DNA of 64,000 nucleotides from JACCSI01 sp035575715 (lineage in GTDB: Bacteria; Acidobacteriota; Vicinamibacteria; Vicinamibacterales; UBA2999): NCBI GenBank assembly GCA_035575715.1, contig DATLXN010000029.1, forward strand, positions 16,464 through 80,463, given 5' to 3'. Each line of letters begins with the position of its first letter. The first letter of the stretch is position 1. Both the position numbers and the translations under genes were made by a program. The notes below the pieces were generated by a model. It ran no database searches. It saw only the letters and a list, made by a program, of their open reading frames with translations, and was not told the origin of the DNA. Shown here piece after piece: positions 48,005-56,768 of the stretch.

Positions 48005-48997
48005 GTGGGCCGCGTCCTCGTCACCGGCGGGGCGGGCTACATCGGCAGTCACGCGGTTCGCGCGCTGGTCGAAGACGGCCACCATGTCGTGGTCCTCGAT
48101 GACTTGTCCGCTGGGCATCCCGAAGCCGTGCCGCGCGGTGTGCCGCTGGTCCGCAGCCGGATTCACGATGGCGCCTGCGTCGTTGCGACGCTGCGCGAGC
48201 ACGACATCGACGCGGTGATGCATTTTGCGGCGTGGCTGTCGGTCGGCGAATCGGTGCGCGTGCCGCTCGCCTATTACGAGAACAATGTCGTCGGCAGCCT
48301 GGCGCTGCTCGCCGCGATGGAGGAAGCCGGTGTCAGCCGCCTGGTGTTCTCCTCGACCTGCGCGATCTACGGAGAGCCGTCGGTCGTCCCGATCACCGAA
48401 AGCGCCGAGCAACGACCGATCAACGCCTACGGCGAGACCAAGCTGGCCATCGAACACGCCCTGGCCCACGTCGAGCGCGCGTCTGGATTGCGCTGGATCG
48501 CGTTGCGCTATTTCAATGCCGCCGGCGCCCATCCCGACGGCACCATCGGCGAAGATCATGCGCCGGAGATTCACCTCGTTCCACGCGCGATTGAGGCGGC
48601 GAGCGGTGGCGAACCGCTGCAGGTATTCGGCGAGGATTATCCGACGCCCGATGGCACCTGCCTGCGCGACTACATCCACGTCTGCGACCTCGCCGACGCC
48701 CATCTGGCCGCGTTACGTGCGCTGGACGGTGATGCGCCGTCCGGCGGATTCAATGCAGGCACTGGCCGTCCCCACTCGGTTCGGGCGGTGATCGATACCG
48801 TGAGCCGGGTGGTCGGCCAGCCGGTCCGGTGGACCGCGGCGCCACGCCGGCCCGGCGACCCGGCGACGCTCTACGCGGCGAGCGACCGCCTCCAACACGA
48901 ACTTGGTTGGCAACCCAGATATCCTGAGCTCGAACAGATCGTGGAGCACGCCTGGCAGTGGCATCGGCGCCACCCACGTGGCTACGCGACGCCCTGA
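48005..48997 (+). CDS. galE: UDP-glucose 4-epimerase
   Basis: An NAD-dependent epimerase that interconverts UDP-glucose and UDP-galactose. The Rossmann motif TGGAGYIGSHAVRALVEDG, the Ser/Tyr/Lys catalytic set (SSTCAIYGEP; NAYGETKLAIEHAL) and GLRWIALRYFNAAGAHPDG are present. GTG at 48005 starts the conserved strand; the longer frame from 47864 overlaps ugd. The stop overlaps the ABC exporter ATG (TGATG). It supplies galactose donors for the surface polysaccharide. Confidence 0.93.
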   Translation: MGRVLVTGGAGYIGSHAVRALVEDGHHVVVLDDLSAGHPEAVPRGVPLVRSRIHDGACVVATLREHDIDAVMHFAAWLSVGESVRVPLAYYENNVVGSLALLAAMEEAGVSRLVFSSTCAIYGEPSVVPITESAEQRPINAYGETKLAIEHALAHVERASGLRWIALRYFNAAGAHPDGTIGEDHAPEIHLVPRAIEAASGGEPLQVFGEDYPTPDGTCLRDYIHVCDLADAHLAALRALDGDAPSGGFNAGTGRPHSVRAVIDTVSRVVGQPVRWTAAPRRPGDPATLYAASDRLQHELGWQPRYPELEQIVEHAWQWHRRHPRGYATP

Positions 48998-50781
48998 TGG
49001 ACGTGCTCCTTCGGCTTCTCCGTTACGCGGCCCCGCACCGCATGCTGATCGCCGGCGCGACGCTGGCGATGCTGGTCTACGGGGCGGCGTCGGCATGGCA
49101 GGCGTGGCTGATCAAGCCGATCATCGACGAGGTGTTGCCCAATCAGTCGCGACTGCGCTTTGTGGCGACCGGGATCCTGGTGTCGTACTTCCTCAAGGGC
49201 GTTGGCGGCTACTTTTCGAGCTACCTGATGGACGATCTCGGTCATCGGGTGGTGATGCGGCTGCGCAATCAGCTATTCGCCCACTTGCTCGATCAGTCGG
49301 CGGCGTTTTTTGCGCGTCGCACCACCGGCCAGCTGTTGTCACGCATCAACAATGATGTCGGACAGGTGCACCGGGCGATTGCCGAAACGGTCGGCGACCT
49401 GTCACGAGAATCGTTGGCGCTGATTGGTTTTGCCGGCCTGCTGTTTTATTACGACGCCGGTTTGGCGCTGCTGTGCATGACCGGTGCGCCCCTTGCGATC
49501 TATCCGCTGGTCCGCCTCGGCAAACGATTGCGAACGGTGACCCGGTGGAGCCAGGAGCGGCTGGAATACATGTCGCACGTGGCCGCCGAAGCGTTCACCG
49601 GTCACCGCATCGTCAAGGCCTTTGGCGCCGAGGGCCGCGAGGCGGCCAAGTTCGACCGCGCATCACAGGCGCTGTATCGCACCAATCTCAAGGTCACCGG
49701 CGTGCTCTCGGTGTTGCCGCCGATGATGGAGTTCCTGGGTGGCGTGGCCATCGCCGGTGCGCTGTGGTACGGCAGCCGCGAGATCGCCATGGGGCGGTTG
49801 ACGGCGGGTGAGTTCACCTCGTTTGTGGCGGCGTTGCTACTGATGTACGGTCCGGTCAAAAAACTCAGCCGGGTCAACGCCAACCTGCAGCAAGCGGTGG
49901 CGGCATCCGAACGGATCTTCGAACTGCTCGACGTCCATACCGAGGTCACCGACCAGCCGGACGCCCGGCCGCTGCCCGCCTTTCGGGACGCGTTCGAGTT
50001 TCGCGACGTCTGCTTTGGCTACGAGGACGGCCATGGCCGCAACACGCTGAAGGGCGTCTCGTTTACCGTCCGTGCCGGCCAGATGATCGCGATTGTCGGT
50101 CGCAGCGGCGCCGGCAAAACGACACTGGTCAACTTGATTCCGCGGTTTTACGACGTCACCTCCGGAGCGATCATGATCGACGGCGTTGACACGCGCGACG
50201 TCACCGTGCAGTCACTGCGCGATCAAATCGGCATCGTCACCCAGGACACCGTGCTGTTCGATGACACCATTGCGACCAACATCGCCTACGGTGTGCCCGG
50301 AGCCACGCGTGAACAGATAGAGGCGGCGGCGCGCGCCGCCCATGCGCACGACTTTATTGCCACTCTTCCGGATGGCTACGACACAGCCATCGGTGAGCGC
50401 GGCCAGCGGCTGTCAGGCGGCCAGCGGCAGCGCCTCGCCATTGCGCGCGCGCTGCTGAAGAATTCGCCGATTCTCATTCTTGACGAGGCCACCTCGTCGC
50501 TCGATTCAGAATCGGAGCGGCTGGTCCAGGACGCACTGATGACGCTGATGCTCAACCGCACGTCGTTCGTCATTGCGCATCGCCTCTCGACGGTTCGCCG
50601 TGCAGATGCGATCATCGTGCTCGAGCGCGGCCGGATCGCCGAGATCGGCCGGCACGATGAGCTGGTGGCGCGCCCCGGGGGCGTGTATGCGCGGCTCCAC
50701 CAGATGCAGTTAATCGAGGGCAAGTCACGATCGGGCGTGACTGCCGTCGCGACCGGTTCGAAGGCTGAAAGCACCCCATGA
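48997..50781 (+). CDS. ABC exporter, MsbA-like fused permease/ATPase
   Basis: A half-transporter of 594 residues with six N-terminal membrane helices (residues ~10-310) and a C-terminal ATPase: Walker A IVGRSGAGKTTLVNLIPRFY, Q-loop, signature RLSGGQRQRLAIARALL, Walker B LILDEATSSLDSES and switch His in VIAHRLSTVRRAD. The type flips lipid A core, other lipids or lipid-linked glycans across the inner membrane. ATG at 48997 overlaps the galE stop. The context between galE and yicC allows a role in glycan export but MsbA function is equally likely. Confidence 0.9.
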   Translation: MDVLLRLLRYAAPHRMLIAGATLAMLVYGAASAWQAWLIKPIIDEVLPNQSRLRFVATGILVSYFLKGVGGYFSSYLMDDLGHRVVMRLRNQLFAHLLDQSAAFFARRTTGQLLSRINNDVGQVHRAIAETVGDLSRESLALIGFAGLLFYYDAGLALLCMTGAPLAIYPLVRLGKRLRTVTRWSQERLEYMSHVAAEAFTGHRIVKAFGAEGREAAKFDRASQALYRTNLKVTGVLSVLPPMMEFLGGVAIAGALWYGSREIAMGRLTAGEFTSFVAALLLMYGPVKKLSRVNANLQQAVAASERIFELLDVHTEVTDQPDARPLPAFRDAFEFRDVCFGYEDGHGRNTLKGVSFTVRAGQMIAIVGRSGAGKTTLVNLIPRFYDVTSGAIMIDGVDTRDVTVQSLRDQIGIVTQDTVLFDDTIATNIAYGVPGATREQIEAAARAAHAHDFIATLPDGYDTAIGERGQRLSGGQRQRLAIARALLKNSPILILDEATSSLDSESERLVQDALMTLMLNRTSFVIAHRLSTVRRADAIIVLERGRIAEIGRHDELVARPGGVYARLHQMQLIEGKSRSGVTAVATGSKAESTP

Positions 50782-51689
50782 TCAAGAGCATGACCGGCTT
50801 TGCTTCGCTGACCCGCGACGATGAGCGCGGCAGCATCGGCCTGACGATTCGGGCGGTCAATCACCGCTTCCTCGACATCCAGCTGCGTTTGCCGTCATCA
50901 CTCGCCGACATCGAATCGCGGGTGCGGGGCGTCCTCCAGAAGCGACTGGCGCGCGGGCGGATTGAACTGGCGTTGTCGTTACAGCTGCGGCAGGCAGCGT
51001 CGCCCCACATCGAGCTGCAAGAGGAATTTGCGCGTGCGGTGGCGACGGCGATCGACGTCGCGCGCGAACGTGGTCTGGTCAAGGGCGACCTGACGCCCGG
51101 CGACCTGCTCCGGATGCCGCAGGCCTTTATCATCCGCGACCGCGCGGCGGATACCGAGGTGCTCGGTAACGTGCTGGGCGATGCGGTCGAGGCGGCCGTG
51201 CACAGCGCGATCGATCAACTCGAGGAGATGCGGGTGCGTGAAGGGCAGCACCTGGCTACCGATCTCGACGCACGGAAGGACGCGCTTGGTGGGTTCATCG
51301 AGGACGTGGCGCGCGCGGCTGAGGCCGGCCGCCTGGCGCTCGAGGCGCGGCTGACCGACCGCGTCAAGGAGCTTGCGGCGGGGACCGGTTTCAAACCTGT
51401 TCCCGGTTCCGCCGAAGCCGCCGCCATCGCGCAGGAGATCGTGCGGGTCGCGCAACGCTCGGACATCACCGAAGAGGTGACGCGATTTCGTGGGCATTTG
51501 GCACACTGGCAGGCGCTGTCGGCGTCGCCGGAGCCATGCGGCCGCAAACTGGACTTTCTGCTGCAGGAGATGAACCGCGAGGTCAACACCATCGGTTCAA
51601 AGGCCGACGGCTTGCAGGTCTCCGAATTAATCATCCAAGCAAAGGCCGAACTCGAGCGGATGCGGGAGCAGGTCCAGAATGTCGAGTAG
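50778..51689 (+). CDS. yicC: YicC/YloC family endoribonuclease
   Basis: A 303-residue conserved protein beginning MIKSMTGFASLTRDD, the hallmark of the family, with NHRFLDIQLRLPSSL and the C-terminal GRKLDFLLQEMNREVNTIGS, continuing KADGL. Family members are RNA-binding endoribonucleases that take part in RNA turnover. It starts inside the ABC gene stop (ATGA) and its 3' end overlaps gmk by 11 bp. The yicC-gmk-coaBC-priA order is common in bacteria. Confidence 0.93.
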   Translation: MIKSMTGFASLTRDDERGSIGLTIRAVNHRFLDIQLRLPSSLADIESRVRGVLQKRLARGRIELALSLQLRQAASPHIELQEEFARAVATAIDVARERGLVKGDLTPGDLLRMPQAFIIRDRAADTEVLGNVLGDAVEAAVHSAIDQLEEMRVREGQHLATDLDARKDALGGFIEDVARAAEAGRLALEARLTDRVKELAAGTGFKPVPGSAEAAAIAQEIVRVAQRSDITEEVTRFRGHLAHWQALSASPEPCGRKLDFLLQEMNREVNTIGSKADGLQVSELIIQAKAELERMREQVQNVE

Positions 51690-52305
51690 GCGAGGCCTGT
51701 TGTTCATCGTTTCGGCGCCGTCGGGCACCGGCAAGACGACGTTGGTCGAGCGCCTGGTGCAAATGCTGCCGAATTTGCGGATGTCGCGCTCGTACACCTC
51801 GCGGCACGCGCGTGCTGGTGAGCGCGACGGGGTCGACTACCACTTCATCAGCCGGGAATCGTTCGAGCAGCGCGTTCGTGACCACGGGTTTCTCGAGTGG
51901 GCGGATGTCTTCGGCAATTACTACGGCACAGCGGCAGCCGACGTCGAGCGGCTGATCATCGACGGACAGGACGTGGTCCTGGTCATCGACGTGCAGGGCG
52001 CGCAGCAAGTCAAAGCCCGCGGCTTCGACCACACCGCGATTTTCATCCTGCCGCCGTCATTCGAAGTACTTGAGCAGCGTCTGCGAGGCCGCAGCAAGGA
52101 TTCGGAAGAGCAGATGCAGCGGCGGCTGACGACAGCCCGAGCCGAGGCATCCAGCTACGTCGACTACGACTACGTCGTGGTCAACGACGACCTCGAGCCG
52201 ACCGTGGTGCGGCTGCAGGAGATCATCGCGGCCGAACGATCCCGCACGCACCGGATGAAATCGGTGGCAGAATCGATCATCGGGACTTTCCAGGCAGACC
52301 ACTGA
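51679..52305 (+). CDS. gmk: guanylate kinase
   Basis: The enzyme phosphorylates GMP to GDP. P-loop SAPSGTGKTTLVERL, GMP-binding SRSYTSRHARAGERDGVDYH, FLEWADVFGNYYGT and VLVIDVQGAQQVK are visible; 208 residues is normal. The start overlaps the yicC 3' end. In many bacteria rpoZ (RNA polymerase omega) lies between gmk and coaBC; here coaBC starts 2 bp after the stop with no rpoZ between. Confidence 0.95.
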   Translation: MSSRRGLLFIVSAPSGTGKTTLVERLVQMLPNLRMSRSYTSRHARAGERDGVDYHFISRESFEQRVRDHGFLEWADVFGNYYGTAAADVERLIIDGQDVVLVIDVQGAQQVKARGFDHTAIFILPPSFEVLEQRLRGRSKDSEEQMQRRLTTARAEASSYVDYDYVVVNDDLEPTVVRLQEIIAAERSRTHRMKSVAESIIGTFQADH

Positions 52306-52306
52306 C

Positions 52307-53524
52307 ATGGCCTTAATTGCGCTCGGCGTGTGCGGCGGGATTGGCGCTTACAAGGCCGTCGAAATTGCGCGTGGCCTGCAGAAGCAGGGGCATGACGTCG
52401 CCACCATCATGACCCGGTCGGCGACGCAGTTTGTCGGCCCGGTGACGTTCGAGGCGATCACGCGCCGCGAAGTGATTACCGACCAGTGGAAGCCGGGCGC
52501 CAATGCTGACATCGAGCATATCGCGCTCGCGTCGTCCGCGGACCTGCTGCTGGTCGCGCCGGCGACCGCCAACGTGATCGGCAAGTTCGCCAACGGCATC
52601 GCCGACGACTTCTTGTCATCGCTGTACCTGGCGACGACCGCACCGGTGCTGATCGCCCCGGCGATGAACACCAACATGTTCGCGCATCCAGCGGTGGTGC
52701 GAAACCTCGACACGCTTGCGGCACGGGGGGTGCTGTTTGTCGATCCGGGCGACGGCTACCTGGCGTGCGGCTGGATCGGCAAAGGCCGGTTGGCTGAACC
52801 AGCCGAGGTGGTCGACGCGGCGATCGCGGTGTTGCGACCGAACGGACCGTTATCCGGCAAGCGGCTGCTGATCACGGCCGGGCCGACGCTCGAGGACATC
52901 GACCCCGTGCGGTTTGTCGGCAATCGATCGAGCGGACTGATGGGTTACGCGATTGCCGCCGAAGCGTCGCGGCGCGGCGCGCGCGTCACGTTGATTTCAG
53001 GGCCGACAAAACTCGCGGCGCCGCGCGCCGAGGAGATCATTCAGGTGCGCAGCGCCGCGCAGATGCACGAGGCGGTGCTCTCGCGCGCGGAGCACGCCGA
53101 TGTCGTGGTAATGGCAGCGGCAGTGGCCGATTACACCATCGCCACGCCGGACCCGCACAAGATCGCCAAGCGTGACGAACCGCTGACGCTGACCCTGACC
53201 CGCACCCGCGATATTCTCGGCGAACTGGGCCGGCTGCCGTCGCGGCTTGCGGCCGGGCGGCCCGTACTCGTCGGCTTTGCCGCGGAAACCCATGACGTGC
53301 TTGCGCACGCGCGGCAGAAACTGGATCGCAAAGGGGCTGATCTGATCGTCGCCAACGACGTGTCCTTACCCGGTGTCGGCTTTGACACGTCGACCAACGC
53401 CGTGACGTTGGTGTCGCGCGACGGCGCAGAAGATATCCCGCTTCAGCAAAAATCCGCGGTCGCCGCCCGCTTACTCGACCGTGTCGAACAACTGCTCGAG
53501 GTTCATGTCTCACGATCTCGCTGA
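52307..53524 (+). CDS. coaBC: bifunctional phosphopantothenoylcysteine decarboxylase/phosphopantothenate-cysteine ligase
   Basis: This fused enzyme carries out two steps of coenzyme A synthesis. The N-terminal CoaC flavodoxin-like domain has ALGVCGGIGAYKAVEIARGL, the active His in DIEHIALASSADLLL and PAMNTNMFAHP. The C-terminal CoaB domain has LLITAGPTLEDIDPVRFVGN, RSSGLMGYAIA and IVANDVSLPGVGFDTSTN. 405 residues is the normal fused length. The start at 52307 lies 2 bp after gmk; its 3' end overlaps udg by 20 bp. Confidence 0.95.
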   Translation: MALIALGVCGGIGAYKAVEIARGLQKQGHDVATIMTRSATQFVGPVTFEAITRREVITDQWKPGANADIEHIALASSADLLLVAPATANVIGKFANGIADDFLSSLYLATTAPVLIAPAMNTNMFAHPAVVRNLDTLAARGVLFVDPGDGYLACGWIGKGRLAEPAEVVDAAIAVLRPNGPLSGKRLLITAGPTLEDIDPVRFVGNRSSGLMGYAIAAEASRRGARVTLISGPTKLAAPRAEEIIQVRSAAQMHEAVLSRAEHADVVVMAAAVADYTIATPDPHKIAKRDEPLTLTLTRTRDILGELGRLPSRLAAGRPVLVGFAAETHDVLAHARQKLDRKGADLIVANDVSLPGVGFDTSTNAVTLVSRDGAEDIPLQQKSAVAARLLDRVEQLLEVHVSRSR

Positions 53525-54293
53525 ACATCTGCGCTTTTTTGAGGACCTCGGGGTCACCGGGATCAGCCGCGACCAGGCGTGGCGGGCACGCCGCGCCAAA
53601 ATCCCCATGGTGGCCCCGGCTGCCGAGCCACCTCCGTCCCCGGCCGCGTCGGCACCTCCGTCCCCAGAGGCCTTGCTGACCTCCGTCCCCACTGCAATGA
53701 CCTCCGTCGCCACTGCAAAAGTTGCGACGCCCTCGCAGTTATTGACGCTCTTGCGCGAGGAGATCGGGCCGCTGTGCATGCGCTGCAAACTCGCCACCCT
53801 GGGACGGAAGCAGGTGGTGTTTGGCATCGGCAACCCGAACGCTGACCTGATGTTCGTCGGCGAAGCGCCGGGCGCCGACGAGGATGAACAAGGCGAGCCC
53901 TTCGTCGGCCGCGCCGGGCAGCTGTTGACCAAGATCATCGAAGCCATCGGCCTGCGTCGTGACGATGTCTATATTGCCAACGTCATCAAGTGCCGGCCGC
54001 CGGGGAATCGCAACCCGGAGCCTGATGAAGTCGATCAGTGTGAGCCTTTCCTGTTTCGTCAGGTCGACGCGATCAAACCAAAGGTAGTCATCGCGCTGGG
54101 AAAGTTCGCGACTCAATCGTTGCTGAAGACCGGCGAGCCGATCACGCGCTTACGCGGCCGCGTCTTCAATTATCGGGGCGCGTCGTTGATCCCGACTTTT
54201 CACCCGGCCTACCTGCTGCGCAATCCCACCGCGAAGCGCGACGTGTGGGATGACATGAAAAAGGCCCGCGCGATCTTACAAGGCGACGAGTAG
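53505..54293 (+). CDS. family 4 uracil-DNA glycosylase with repeat-expanded linker
   Basis: The enzyme removes uracil from DNA. It is an iron-sulfur UDG: CMRCKLATLGRKQVVFGIGN, active-site GEAPGADEDEQGEPFVGRAG, cluster Cys in NVIKCRPPGNRNPEPDEVDQ and further Cys in QCEPF, then IPTFHPAYLLRNP. Catalytic domain begins near residue 73. The N-terminal ~40 residues are a helical segment; residues 42-69 are a Pro/Ser/Thr/Ala linker (PPSPAASAPPSPEALLTSVP) encoded by four ACCTCCGTCCCC-type repeats. The ATG at 53505 inside coaBC is used. Confidence 0.92.
   Translation: MSHDLAEHLRFFEDLGVTGISRDQAWRARRAKIPMVAPAAEPPPSPAASAPPSPEALLTSVPTAMTSVATAKVATPSQLLTLLREEIGPLCMRCKLATLGRKQVVFGIGNPNADLMFVGEAPGADEDEQGEPFVGRAGQLLTKIIEAIGLRRDDVYIANVIKCRPPGNRNPEPDEVDQCEPFLFRQVDAIKPKVVIALGKFATQSLLKTGEPITRLRGRVFNYRGASLIPTFHPAYLLRNPTAKRDVWDDMKKARAILQGDE
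53630..53711 (+). repeat. ACCTCCGTCCCC repeats inside the udg gene (same 12-mer as at 4.4 kb)
   Basis: Exact copies at 53630, 53654 and 53679 and one with a single mismatch at 53700, spaced 21-25 bp. This is the reverse complement of GGGGACGGAGGT, which occurs seven times at 4398-4618. The copies lie in frame in the linker. Confidence 0.92.
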
Positions 54294-54299
54294 CCGCGC

Positions 54300-56528
54300 G
54301 TGCCCCGGCTGATCGCGGTCGCGGTGCCGGTCCCCGCGCTCGACCTGCTGACCTATCGCATACCTGACACGATCGCGTTGCCGGTGGCCGGCGCGAGGGT
54401 GGTGGTCCCGCTCGGTCGACGGACCTTGACCGGGGTCGTTGTTGGCGCCGCGCCGACGCCCTCAGGCGACTTCTCGCTGCGTGACGTTGTCGAGGTCCTC
54501 GACGACGCCGCGTTTATTCCCGCCGACGTGCTTCAACTCACTGAATGGGTGGGAGACTTTTATCTCGCCGGTCCCGGTTCGACATTGGCCGCGGCAATGC
54601 CGCCCCATGCCCTGACCGGACGCGTCGACCGGTTCCGCACCATGCGGATCGTGTCGCTCTCCGCCGAAGGACACGACGCAGGCGTCGATGCCGGACGGGG
54701 GCTGCGGCAGAAAGACGCTGTCGCGGCGCTGAAGGCCGCGCCCGATGGCCTGAGCGCCGGACAGCTTGCGGCGGCCGGCATTTCTGCTGCAGTCGTCAAC
54801 CGGCTTCACGCCCTGGGTCTGGTGACCGTGCGCAAGGAGCGTGTCGATCGCGATCCGTTTGCGTCCGGCGCGGCGCTGGAGACCCGCGGCGGCGAGGGGG
54901 CGCGGGTGCTGACCGATGAGCAGCGCACCGCCGTTGCGACGCTAGGGACGCTCGCTGCGACCAGAAAATTCCACGTCGCCCTGGTCCACGGCGTCACCGG
55001 GAGCGGGAAGACCGAGGTCTACCTGCATCTGGCCGAGCAGGTGCGACGCAGCGGTCGCGGCGTCCTGATGCTGGTGCCGGAGATCGCGCTGACCCCGGCG
55101 GTCGCGGCCGTTTTCCGCGCGCGGTTTGGCACCGGCGTCGCGATTCAGCATAGCGGCCTCTCAGAAGGCGAGCGGCACGATCAATGGCACCGCATTCGAC
55201 GCGGCGATGTCGACGTGGTGATCGGCACGCGTTCGGCGATCTTTGCCCCGTTGGCCCGCCCCGGCCTGATCATCGTCGATGAAGAACACGACACCTCCTA
55301 CAAGCAAGAAGAGATGCCGCGCTACCACGGGCGTGACGTGGCGGTGATGCGCGGCAAGTTTGCCGATGCCCTGGTCGTGCTCGGTTCTGCGACGCCATCA
55401 ATGGAGTCGTACGCCAATGCGCAGCAGTCGCGTTACACGCTGATTTCGCTCAAGCGACGCGTCCTCGACCGTCCGCTGGCTGCGGTTCGGATCATCAACA
55501 TGCGCGACGAGTTCGCCGAAGAGGGACCGGACGTCATCCTGTCGCGACCGTTGCGCGAGGCGATGCAGGCCAGGCTCGACAAGCACGAACAGATTTTGAT
55601 CCTGCTCAATCGCCGCGGCTACGCGGCGTCGGTGTTTTGCCGCCAATGCGGCAGCACGATGGATTGTCCGAACTGCAGTGTGTCGTTAACCGTCCATACC
55701 GGACGAAATGCCTGGCGGGCGCGCTGCCATTACTGCAACTACTCGCGGCTGGTGCCGCGCCAGTGCCTGAACTGCGCGGCGCCGTATCTGGAACATGTTG
55801 GGTTTGGGACCGAACGGGTCGAAGCGGAAGTGGCCGCTTTGTTTCCACACGCGCGCATCGGGCGCGTTGACCGCGACACGATCCGCAAGCGGGGCAGTCT
55901 CGCCGACCTGCTCAATCGCTTCGCGCGCCGTGAGCTCGACGTGCTGGTCGGTACGCAGATGATTGCCAAGGGCCATGACTTTCCGCAGGTCACACTAGTC
56001 GGCGTGATCTCGGCGGATGTGGGGCTGGGGATGGCTGATTTCCGCGCCGCTGAGCGTACGTTCCAGCTGTTGACTCAAGTCGCCGGCCGCGCCGGCCGCG
56101 GCGAGCAGGCGGGCGAGGCGATGATTCAGACTCTCTTCCCCGGGCATTACAGCATTCGGTTCGCGACCGCACAGGACTATCCGGCGTTTTACGACAAGGA
56201 AATCGAGTTCCGCCGTGCCATGCGTTATCCGCCTCTCATTGCGATGATCAACGTTGTGGTCAAAGGGCCGACCTACGACACCTCGATGGCGGCCGCGGCC
56301 GACCTGGCCCGCCGCGTCAGCGAAATCTCCAAGCCGACCGGTGGGTTCGTCCTGCTCGGACCTGCCCCGGCGCCGTTGACGCGATTACGTGGCGAAAACC
56401 GCGCGCAGTTTTTTCTGAAGGGCACCTCGCGTGCGGCGATGCGCGCGGCGCTGAGACAGGCGCTCAGCGAGGTCCCCGAAATCGCGCGCAAGACTGCTGT
56501 TGATGTCGATCCGTTGAGCGTGCTGTAG
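54300..56528 (+). CDS. priA: primosomal protein N' (replication restart helicase PriA)
   Basis: A 742-residue superfamily 2 helicase that reloads the replisome at stalled forks. N-terminal DNA-binding domain (AVPVPALDLLTYRIP, GARVVVPLGRRTLTGVV), Walker A LVHGVTGSGKTEVYLHL, DEEH in IIVDEEHDTSYKQEEMPRYH, GSATPSMES, and the paired zinc-binding cysteines (CRQCGSTMDCPNCSVSL and CHYCNYSRLVPRQCLNC) are all present, then GTERVEAEVAALFP and QVAGRAGRGEQAGEAMIQT. GTG at 54300 begins the conserved N-terminus. A long foldback element follows. Confidence 0.95.
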   Translation: MPRLIAVAVPVPALDLLTYRIPDTIALPVAGARVVVPLGRRTLTGVVVGAAPTPSGDFSLRDVVEVLDDAAFIPADVLQLTEWVGDFYLAGPGSTLAAAMPPHALTGRVDRFRTMRIVSLSAEGHDAGVDAGRGLRQKDAVAALKAAPDGLSAGQLAAAGISAAVVNRLHALGLVTVRKERVDRDPFASGAALETRGGEGARVLTDEQRTAVATLGTLAATRKFHVALVHGVTGSGKTEVYLHLAEQVRRSGRGVLMLVPEIALTPAVAAVFRARFGTGVAIQHSGLSEGERHDQWHRIRRGDVDVVIGTRSAIFAPLARPGLIIVDEEHDTSYKQEEMPRYHGRDVAVMRGKFADALVVLGSATPSMESYANAQQSRYTLISLKRRVLDRPLAAVRIINMRDEFAEEGPDVILSRPLREAMQARLDKHEQILILLNRRGYAASVFCRQCGSTMDCPNCSVSLTVHTGRNAWRARCHYCNYSRLVPRQCLNCAAPYLEHVGFGTERVEAEVAALFPHARIGRVDRDTIRKRGSLADLLNRFARRELDVLVGTQMIAKGHDFPQVTLVGVISADVGLGMADFRAAERTFQLLTQVAGRAGRGEQAGEAMIQTLFPGHYSIRFATAQDYPAFYDKEIEFRRAMRYPPLIAMINVVVKGPTYDTSMAAAADLARRVSEISKPTGGFVLLGPAPAPLTRLRGENRAQFFLKGTSRAAMRAALRQALSEVPEIARKTAVDVDPLSVL

Positions 56529-56529
56529 A

Positions 56530-56730
56530 CTCGCGGCCGTCGGCCGCGAGCAGGACGCGCGGCAGTTCACTGGCTTCGCATCCTCACGCCGCTCGCCGGA
56601 CAGCCGTCGCTTCGCTCGGCTGCAGGAGCTCGGCGGCTTCGCGCCTCGCTCCTGCACGCGAGTCCCCGAGCGTGTCCCGCGGGCGCCGTGAGTCTGCGAA
56701 GCCAGTGAACCGGCGCCCGTCCTGCTCGCG
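56530..56730. other. ~200-bp foldback element after priA
   Basis: CGCGAGCAGGACG (56545-56557) pairs with 56718-56730 and TTCACTGGCTTCGCA (56566-56580) pairs with 56695-56709, so the segment can fold on itself. A second perfect hairpin CTCGCGGCC-GTC-GGCCGCGAG is at 56530-56550, and GCAGGAGC/GCTCCTGC lies inside. No T-run is present. It shares 18- and 11-mers with in-gene sequence elsewhere, so it looks like a dispersed palindromic repeat. Confidence 0.7.
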
Positions 56731-56768
56731 TGCGCCCTTCGATGATGCGCGAGGGCGCGCGCGAGTCC

